Part shown: positions 1-5,055 of the stretch, piece after piece
Position numbering within the stretch: position 1 is the stretch's first letter
Layout: every line of letters begins with the position of its first letter
NCBI GenBank assembly: GCA_031278575.1
Contig: JAITKD010000147.1
Span: 1 to 11,379 of the forward strand
Reading direction: 5' to 3'
From: Spirochaetaceae bacterium
Lineage (GTDB): Bacteria; Spirochaetota; Spirochaetia; Treponematales; Breznakiellaceae
DNA length: 11,379 nt
Made by a program: the position numbers and the translations under genes
Notes under the pieces: model-generated
The model's database searches: none
The model's input: only the letters and a program-made list of their open reading frames with translations
Told to the model about the DNA's origin: nothing

Positions 1-108
1 ATGAGGGGGCACTGTGGGGTCCAAATACGTGATAACAAACTATGTCAAATCACAAGGGACAGCAGAACATTACAAACAACTGTGCAGGACAACAGACGAT
101 TCACAGCC

Positions 109-139
109 ATCTTTGTTTGACTGATTTTCAAACAAAGAT
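109..139. repeat. Perfect 12-bp inverted repeat with 7-nt loop
   Basis: The arms ATCTTTGTTTGA (109-120) and TCAAACAAAGAT (128-139) are exact reverse complements around the loop CTGATTT. Neither side is followed by a U-rich tail, so a classic Rho-independent terminator is not supported. It could be the 3' hairpin of a transcript from outside the window, an operator, or debris from a mobile element. The repeat is seen directly; its function is unknown. Confidence 0.75.
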
Positions 140-193
140 CTTAAATACCCCGCCGCAGAGCGCTAAACTTGACCCACAGAATTTTCTCATTTG

Positions 194-202
194 TGCTATA
201 CT
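194..202 (+). promoter_or_regulatory. Extended -10 promoter of the transposase remnant
   Basis: TGCTATACT is an extended -10 element: TG, one base, then TATACT, which matches TATAAT at 5 of 6 positions. A TTGACC lies at 169-174, but the spacer would be 22 bases, too long for a normal -35, so the extended -10 probably suffices. About 20 bases further on is a purine-rich ribosome site (GGGGAGGGG, about 223-232) and an ATG at 236. This is probably the original expression signal of the now broken transposase. Confidence 0.5.
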
Positions 203-235
203 CCCTGAAAAGCCAAGAGCTCTGGGGAGGGGAAT

Positions 236-469
236 ATGGCGCAGGGACAAGTTTCAACAGGGAAGAAGAATTCGCCGGGCTGGATTTTCATTCCGTCCGG
301 CTGGAGGAACGGTTTGTCAGGACTATGGAAACCCTGACAAAACAGCCGGGCGCGTCAATCTGGGAAGCAAGCGAAAACCGGGCCGAGGCCAAAGCGATTT
401 ACCGGATGCTGGGGAATGAACGGTTTGACCGGGAGGAGCCTGCTGGCGTACCGGGAATATCTCGCGTGA
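236..469 (+). pseudogene. Truncated, frameshifted IS4/Tn5-type transposase, N-terminal fragment
   Basis: Translation in the frame of position 250 gives a block that I recognise as the N-terminal DNA-binding domain of Tn5/IS50-like transposases (IS4 superfamily): EEFAGLDFHSVRLEERF, QPGASIWEAS and RAEAKAIYRMLGNERF. The family consensus is roughly EFggxDLgDxRLxxRL, QPxaSI and AEaKAaYRFldNexV. The plausible start is the ATG at 236, which has a good ribosome site, but it lies in another frame, so a first shift occurs near 250-260. After DREE (ending at 438), moving to the frame of position 440 continues the family-like LLAYREYLA and then stops at TGA 467-469. That implies a second shift. Only about 75 of the usual 450 or so residues remain. 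The RNase H-like DDE catalytic domain is absent, so this is a dead remnant that cannot transpose. I see no matching terminal inverted repeats or target duplication, so the element borders are unknown. Confidence 0.75.
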
Positions 470-569
470 ATCGGTGGGTCACGTTTAGCCCTTGGGGCGG
501 GGATTTTTTATTCCGCTTCTATCCCTTGCGCGCTTCGTACACGGCGGCATTTTCGGCAATCATAGACTG

Positions 570-614
570 GTAAAGGTAAAGCTACTGTTCCAAAACCAGC
601 AATTTTACCTTTAC
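570..614. repeat. 11-bp perfect inverted repeat made of doubled GTAAAG
   Basis: The arms GTAAAGGTAAA (570-580) and TTTACCTTTAC (604-614) are exact reverse complements with a 23-nt loop. The left arm plus the next base is a tandem hexamer, GTAAAG twice (570-581). The right arm is nearly CTTTAC twice. A short T5 run follows at 619-623, so a weak terminator on the plus strand is possible, but the stem is A+T-rich and the loop is long. A binding site or an element end are alternatives. Confidence 0.7.
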
Positions 615-632
615 AAGGATTTTTAACCACGC

Positions 633-647
633 CGGACCGCTGGTCCG
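633..647. repeat. Small 6-bp hairpin
   Basis: CGGACC (633-638) and GGTCCG (642-647) form a 6-bp stem with a 3-nt loop (GCT). It is short and has no U-tract. It could occur by chance in G+C-rich DNA and is listed only because three inverted repeats cluster in this gene-free stretch. Confidence 0.4.
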
Positions 648-793
648 CCCGCCGGAACAGACCCGAACGGACAGGAATGGTTAGTACCATAGCCCGAATG
701 TCATACCTGAATTCTTCTTCCGTTTGCGCGGTTCCTGTGGCCGCGGTTAATGGCTCCTTTCTATGCGTTCATCCTGCCGGGAAAAATTTAGCC

Positions 794-823
794 TTGACAG
801 TTTCCGCTTTTTCTGTTACTATT
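794..823 (+). promoter_or_regulatory. Sigma70-type promoter for the SCP2-like gene and aminotransferase
   Basis: A perfect -35 TTGACA (794-799) is followed after 18 bases by TACTAT (818-823), 4 of 6 matches to the -10 consensus. Transcription would start near 830, giving a leader of about 30 bases before the ribosome site GGAGGAGGCGG (841-851) and the ATG at 859. The position also argues against the upstream ATG at 763 as the translation start. Confidence 0.6.
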
Positions 824-858
824 CTCTATATCGTAGGATCGGAGGAGGCGGAAGTTAT

Positions 859-1623
859 ATGAAAGATCCCGTAACCCTGGCCTTTATCAATCTGTACGGT
901 ATTTTAGGGGGGCTTGAGGACCTCTGCGCCCTTGCCCCGGAGGCAAAGGAGTGTATCTCCTCCCTTCCCGGGGGTAAACCCCTTACCCTGGGTTTTGCCG
1001 TAAAGAACGGGCCCGCCATGACCCTCTCGTTTACGGACCGGGGCTGTACCGCCCGGATTGGGGACGGGCCCTGCGACATCAGGCTGCCCTTTTCGGGTTG
1101 TGAAAAATTTAACGGCCTTATAGACGGAACGGTAACCCCCATCCCCAGCAAGGGGTTTACCAAGATCAAATTTCTCACCCATACCTTTACCAAACTGACC
1201 GAAATCCTGGAACGTTATTTGCGGCCCCCTCAGGATGTTTCCGATCCCGATTTTCTAAAGGCCGGTACGGTGATCCTGTTTTTTGTGATCGCCCGGACCC
1301 TTTCCCAGATCGGTAATTACGATTCCATCGGCCGGTTCACCGCTTCCAACATAGCCGACGGTACGGTCGTATTATCCATCGCCGGGGGCCCCCAGGCCGC
1401 CATCCTCGTTAAGGATCACCGGTTGACCACCCTCCGGGAAGTTCCCGAAAACTACCATGCCGTCATGGAGTTTGAAAGTTTAAACCTGGCCCGGCAGCTT
1501 TTTGACGGCAAGGTAAACGCCCTGGCCTGTGTGGGGCAGGGCCTTATCTCCATGCGGGGCAATTTGGGGATGCTTGACAATGTAAACCGGCTGCTGGACC
1601 GGGCGGCCGTTTATTTGACGTAA
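859..1623 (+). CDS. Tandem SCP2-like (sterol carrier protein 2 fold) hypothetical protein
   Basis: This encodes 254 residues from the ATG at 859, chosen for the strong ribosome site GGAGGAGGCGG just upstream and the promoter at 794-823. An in-frame ATG at 763 would lie upstream of that promoter. No signal peptide or clear membrane helix is visible, so a cytoplasmic location is inferred. The C-terminal third reads like the end of SCP2-type lipid-binding domains: MEFESLNLARQLFDGKVNAL (203-222), then ACVGQGLISMRGNLGML (223-239) and a closing helix. The N-terminal half repeats that order: a strand pair around GPAMTLSFTDRG (51-62), RLPFSGCEKFNGLIDGTV (75-92), then a KGFTKIKFL strand and the helix TKLTEILERYL (111-121). 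I therefore infer two SCP2-like halves in one chain. Family members bind hydrophobic ligands, but no ligand can be named here. The gene ends 45 bases before the aminotransferase and is probably co-transcribed with it. Confidence is good for a real gene and moderate for the fold. Confidence 0.7.
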   Translation: MKDPVTLAFINLYGILGGLEDLCALAPEAKECISSLPGGKPLTLGFAVKNGPAMTLSFTDRGCTARIGDGPCDIRLPFSGCEKFNGLIDGTVTPIPSKGFTKIKFLTHTFTKLTEILERYLRPPQDVSDPDFLKAGTVILFFVIARTLSQIGNYDSIGRFTASNIADGTVVLSIAGGPQAAILVKDHRLTTLREVPENYHAVMEFESLNLARQLFDGKVNALACVGQGLISMRGNLGMLDNVNRLLDRAAVYLT

Positions 1624-1624
1624 G

Positions 1625-1655
1625 GGCCCCCTGTAAACGCGGATCGTTCGGGGCC
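1625..1655 (+). repeat. Intergenic GC stem before the aminotransferase
   Basis: GGCCCC (1625-1630) pairs with GGGGCC (1650-1655) across a 19-nt loop, and AA/TT flanks can extend the stem with a bulge. It starts right after the stop codon of the SCP2-like gene and ends just before the ribosome site of the next gene. No U-tract follows. It may modulate translation or mRNA stability between the two genes, or be chance in G+C-rich sequence. Confidence 0.35.
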
Positions 1656-1668
1656 TTGGGGAGTAGTT

Positions 1669-2925
1669 ATGAGTATTCCGGTTTATACCTATACCAAAAG
1701 CGCCGAGGAATTTAAGCGGGCGTTACGGGTGATCCCGTCGGGGATCTACGGCCACCAGGGGCCGGCGGAGGGTTGTTTTGTGCCGGTTACGGCCTTCCCC
1801 TTTTTTTCGGAACGGGCCCAGGGGACTTATTTTTGGGACGTGGACGGCAACCGCTTTATCGACTATATGTGCGCCTACGGGCCCAACGTGCTGGGGTATA
1901 ACGACCCCGACGTGGACAAGGCCGCGGCAAAACAGCGGGAAAAGGGGGACTGCATCACCGCCCCTTCTTCCCGGATGATCGATTTCGCGGAACTCCTCAC
2001 CGGTACGGTGGCTTCCGCGGACTGGGCTTTTTTTATGAAAAACGGGGGGGATTCCACCACCCTGGCGGTTCTGGCCGCCCGGGCCCACACCCGCCGGAAA
2101 AAGATCGTCTTTTTTAAGGGGTATTACCACGGGGTGGCCCCCTGGACCCAAAAGGTCGATTATCCGGGCATCCTGGAAGAGGACGTGGCCAACAACCTCT
2201 ACGTGCCCTGGAATGACTACGAAAAACTCGCCGAGGTCTTTGAGGAAAACAAGGGGGAAATCGCCGCCCTTATTTCCCAGCCCTACCTCCACGGCAATTT
2301 CGCGGACAACGAATTGCCCGCCGAAGGGTTTTGGCAGAAGGTCCGCAAACTCTGTACCGATACGGAGACGATCCTCATCCTGGACGATGTCCGGGCGGGT
2401 TTCCGGCTGGACCTGGCCGGGAGCGACCACTTTTTCGGCTTCCAGGCGGACCTGATCTGTTTCTGCAAGGCCCTGGCCAACGGCTACAACGTAAGCGCCC
2501 TCTGCGGCAAGGAATTTCTCCGTAATGCCGTAAGCGGCCTCACCTTTACCGGGAGTTACTGGCTCTCCGCCGTCCCCTTTGCCGCGGGCATCGCCTGTAT
2601 CGAAAAGATGAAAAGCCTCGACCTTCCAAAAATCCTCCGCGAAAAGGGGACCAAACTCACCCAGGGGCTGATCGAAACGGCAAAAAAACACGGCTTTACC
2701 CTGCACGTTTCGGGCGCGCCCGCCCTCTTTTATCTGCGCCTGGCCGACGCCGGTTTGGACGGCAAAACCCCGGCCCTGATGCTCCACCAGCGGTGGATCG
2801 CCGAAATGGTAAAGCGGGGCGTATACCTGACCAACCACCACAACCACTTCCTCAACTACGCCCTGAGCGACGGGGACATCCAAACCACCCTGGAAGCGGC
2901 GGACGAGGCCTTTTCGGCGTTATAG
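1669..2925 (+). CDS. Class III PLP aminotransferase, glutamate-1-semialdehyde aminomutase-like
   Basis: This 418-residue protein has the full length and order of class III (fold type I) PLP enzymes. ERAQGTYFWDVDGNRFIDYM (48-67) is the typical N-terminal entry. NGGDST (125-130) stands where GSA-aminomutases have NSGTEA. GYYHG (151-155) is the cofactor-stacking loop. LILDDVRAGFR (236-246) matches LIFDEVMTGFR, with D239 for the PLP nitrogen and Asp in place of the usual Glu at 240. FCKALANGYNVSAL (265-278) carries the Schiff-base lysine, K267. The catalytic residues look intact, so an active enzyme is likely. True HemL reads closer to GKxxGGGxPVGA around the lysine. The KALANGY form is, to my knowledge, typical of GSA-like aminotransferases used in surface sugar or lipid pathways, and no other haem gene is nearby, so I do not call it hemL. 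The start ATG at 1669 has GGGGAG about 6-8 bases upstream. The last six bases overlap the convergent ABC gene. Confidence 0.85.
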   Translation: MSIPVYTYTKSAEEFKRALRVIPSGIYGHQGPAEGCFVPVTAFPFFSERAQGTYFWDVDGNRFIDYMCAYGPNVLGYNDPDVDKAAAKQREKGDCITAPSSRMIDFAELLTGTVASADWAFFMKNGGDSTTLAVLAARAHTRRKKIVFFKGYYHGVAPWTQKVDYPGILEEDVANNLYVPWNDYEKLAEVFEENKGEIAALISQPYLHGNFADNELPAEGFWQKVRKLCTDTETILILDDVRAGFRLDLAGSDHFFGFQADLICFCKALANGYNVSALCGKEFLRNAVSGLTFTGSYWLSAVPFAAGIACIEKMKSLDLPKILREKGTKLTQGLIETAKKHGFTLHVSGAPALFYLRLADAGLDGKTPALMLHQRWIAEMVKRGVYLTNHHNHFLNYALSDGDIQTTLEAADEAFSAL

Positions 2926-5055
2926 GTCCTCCCCGCCCGCGGTGTATTGGAGCCGGTACAGCCCCGCATAGAGGCCGTTTTTGTCGATAAGGTCCTGGTG
3001 TTTCCCCTCCTCCGCCAGGACCCCCCCGGAAAGGACGAGGATCCGGTCCGCGTGGCGGATGGTGGAAAGCCGGTGGGCGATAACCAGGGAGGTCCGCCCC
3101 GCCAGCACCCGCTGGATCCCCAGTTGAATGAGGTGTTCCGTTTCGGTATCAATGGAACTGGTGGCTTCGTCCAGGACCACAATGGCGGGGTTATGGGCGA
3201 TAACCCGGGCAAAGCTGATAAGCTGCCGCTGGCCGGAAGAAATATTGGCGGCCCCTTCGGAAAGTTTGGTCTCGTACCCCTGGGGCAGCAGGGAAATAAA
3301 CTCATGGGCATGAACCGCCCGGGCCGCCTCCTCTATCTCCCGTTCCGAAAGGGGCAGCCCCAGGCTGATATTTTCCGCCACGGTGCCGGAAAACAAAAAC
3401 ACCTCCTGGAGGACGGGCAGTACCGACCGCCGCAGTTCCTGAAGGGGGATGTCCTTGATATCCATGCCGTCAATCCGGATGGCGCCGGAATCTATATCCC
3501 AAAGCCGGGCCAGCACATTGGTGATGGTGGTTTTTCCCGCCCCGGTATAGCCCACGATGGCGGCCATCTCGCCGGGGTTTACGGTGAAGGTGAGGCCCCG
3601 CAGGATCTCCTCCCCTTTTTTATAGGAAAAACGGACATCCTCAAATTCAATATGCCCCCGGACCATCCCCTCCACGTGTTTTTTTCCCTCGTCGGGGATC
3701 CCCTCCTGAGTATCCAAAAGTTTGAAGACCCGCTCCCCCCCGGCCATAGCGGACTGGAGGAGGGTGTATTTTTCCGCAATGTCCATCACCGGGGAATAAA
3801 ACATCCCCACCAGGTTGATAAAGGCGATCAGCACCCCCAGGGAAAGGGAGAGGGAGAGGATCATGGACGCCCCCACCACGATGACCGTGGCGGTGGTTAT
3901 GGTGGCAAGAAAATCGATCAGGGGCCTGAAAACGGCAAACACGTACATTTCTTCCAAATTCGCCCGGAGGTACTCCCGGTTCCGCTCGCCGAATTCCCCG
4001 AGGCTTTTCCGTTCCCCCAAAAAAAGCTGTACCACCTGGACCCCGGAAAGGCGTTCCGAAAGGTAGGCGTTCACCCGGGAAGAGGCGGTCCGCTGCCGCC
4101 TGAAGGCGTCCCGGGCCCGGACGCGGCTTACGGCGGTGATCACCGCCACCGGGGACATGGTCAAAAGCGTTACCGCCGCCAACGCGGGGGCCAGGAAAAA
4201 GAGGGTAATCAGGGCCCCGGCCATGACGGAAAGGTCTTTGATAAAGGCCACCAAAACGGAGGAAAAAAATTCGTTGATGGTTTCCACATCCCCGGTAAGC
4301 CGGGTTACGATACGGCCCACCGGGTGCCGGGAGAGGAAATCCGTGGATTGGGACGCGGTTTTCCTGAACAATTCCAGGCGCATATCCTTCATAACCCCCT
4401 GGCCGATGAGGGTGGTGGTCCAGGTTTGGATAAAGGTAAATATAAAAACAAAAATCAATAGTATAAACAAAAACAAAAACACCCGGAAGATACGCGAAAG
4501 GTCCCGGTCCCGGACGGCCCGGATTTCGGGAACCGAAAGGGAATAGAGGTCCCCGGTTCGGATGGCCGCAACGTCCCCTTCCCGGAAAAAAAGATCCCGG
4601 TGGTTTTCAATAACCGGTCCGGCGGGATCACCGGCGCGCAGGGAAAAGGCATACCACGGATCGTCCAGGAGGATCCCCCGGTCCTTGAGGGTTTCTTCAA
4701 GACGGCCGGGGAGCCGGGTGTTTTGGTCCTGGGGGATAAAGATTAAGCCCCCGGCGGACAGGGCCTGGGGGGCCTTGAGGAGCCGGTCCAGGCTGTCCCG
4801 GGTTTCCTGATCCAGATTTTTTTCTTCCCGGGAGAGCCTGTCCCCGGAAATCGCGAAAAACCGGGCCAGGATGGCGCCGTCAATGAGCCGCTGTTCCAGG
4901 ACCGGGATCACCAGTTCCCCCAGGGTGGAAATAACCAGGGTGAGGGCGGTGATGACCGCCAGGGTCCGGTAGGGTTTTACATAGGAAAGGATACGCCGCA
5001 CAATGCCGCTGTTGTATCCTTTTACCACTTCCTCAACCTCAAAATAATCAGCCAT
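2920..5055 (-). CDS. ABC exporter half-transporter, consensus-Glu subunit with large extracytoplasmic insert (BmrD-like)
   Basis: This 711-residue protein has a type IV exporter membrane domain fused to an ATPase. I chose the ATG at 5055 (MADYFEVEEV), which has AAGGGGGA in front and overlaps the upstream gene by 8 bases (ATGGCTGA). The longer open frame to 5202 is only the other gene's shadow. Membrane segments begin at about 31-55, 189-211 (Phe-rich) and 271-310, with more at about 370-425. The nucleotide-binding domain has Walker A GYTGAGKT (502-509), the Q-loop Gln at 550, the variant signature ISSGQ (605-609) in place of LSGGQ, Walker B IVVLDE with catalytic E630, and the H-loop His at 661. 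Between the first two membrane segments lie about 130 mostly polar residues (56-188), where Sav1866-like exporters have a short loop. That insert should face outside. It pairs with the upstream gene as a heterodimer, exporting drugs, lipids or peptides. The substrate cannot be read from sequence. Confidence 0.9.
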   Translation of the reverse strand: MADYFEVEEVVKGYNSGIVRRILSYVKPYRTLAVITALTLVISTLGELVIPVLEQRLIDGAILARFFAISGDRLSREEKNLDQETRDSLDRLLKAPQALSAGGLIFIPQDQNTRLPGRLEETLKDRGILLDDPWYAFSLRAGDPAGPVIENHRDLFFREGDVAAIRTGDLYSLSVPEIRAVRDRDLSRIFRVFLFLFILLIFVFIFTFIQTWTTTLIGQGVMKDMRLELFRKTASQSTDFLSRHPVGRIVTRLTGDVETINEFFSSVLVAFIKDLSVMAGALITLFFLAPALAAVTLLTMSPVAVITAVSRVRARDAFRRQRTASSRVNAYLSERLSGVQVVQLFLGERKSLGEFGERNREYLRANLEEMYVFAVFRPLIDFLATITTATVIVVGASMILSLSLSLGVLIAFINLVGMFYSPVMDIAEKYTLLQSAMAGGERVFKLLDTQEGIPDEGKKHVEGMVRGHIEFEDVRFSYKKGEEILRGLTFTVNPGEMAAIVGYTGAGKTTITNVLARLWDIDSGAIRIDGMDIKDIPLQELRRSVLPVLQEVFLFSGTVAENISLGLPLSEREIEEAARAVHAHEFISLLPQGYETKLSEGAANISSGQRQLISFARVIAHNPAIVVLDEATSSIDTETEHLIQLGIQRVLAGRTSLVIAHRLSTIRHADRILVLSGGVLAEEGKHQDLIDKNGLYAGLYRLQYTAGGEDL

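Larger units (their letters stand above)
1..235. other. Left intergenic stretch, no gene supported
   Basis: No convincing gene is visible here. An open frame begins at the ATG at 42, but its translation has no recognisable family and runs across the transposase remnant in another frame, so I treat it as chance. Base composition is visibly more A+T-rich than the genes to the right. The stretch holds a 12-base perfect inverted repeat (109-139) and an extended -10 promoter (194-202), which lies in front of the transposase remnant. Confidence 0.6.
470..793. other. Intergenic stretch with inverted repeats, no gene seen
   Basis: Short open frames on both strands have no recognisable family and no good ribosome sites, and I reject them. 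What can be seen is a 570-614 inverted repeat built from a doubled hexamer, a small 6-bp stem at 633-647, and a 7-base direct repeat CGCGGTT at 727-733 and 742-748, about 45-60 bases upstream of the -35 of the next promoter. The stretch may include further decayed sequence of the mobile element. Confidence 0.55.

Noticed and set aside
42..419. 125-codon plus-strand open frame
   Set aside because: It overlaps the transposase remnant in another frame, has no family resemblance and no ribosome site, and its Arg/Pro-rich second half is typical of out-of-frame reading.
508..690. 60-codon minus-strand open frame in the leader
   Set aside because: No recognisable domain, low-complexity Arg-rich content and no ribosome site; it spans the two inverted repeats.
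763..858. Longer start of the SCP2-like gene at ATG 763
   Set aside because: The extra 32 residues precede the promoter and the strong ribosome site of the ATG at 859, and look non-coding.
1723..2883. 386-codon minus-strand open frame opposite the aminotransferase
   Set aside because: It is antisense to a clear enzyme gene and Gly/Val/Pro-rich without motifs, as expected from the mirror frame of a G+C-rich gene.
3840..3859. GGGAAA/GGGAGA hexamer run in the ABC gene
   Set aside because: It encodes a Ser-Leu repeat in a membrane segment. The unit is a multiple of three, so it cannot switch the frame, and it is probably simple codon repetition.
2947..4461. 504-codon plus-strand open frame opposite the ABC gene
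   Set aside because: It is Gly/His/Pro-rich, has no domain, and lies wholly antisense to a well-supported ABC exporter subunit.
4440..4485. A-rich low-complexity stretch
   Set aside because: It is fully explained by Phe/Ile-rich codons (TTT, ATT on the minus strand) of the second membrane segment in the ABC subunit.
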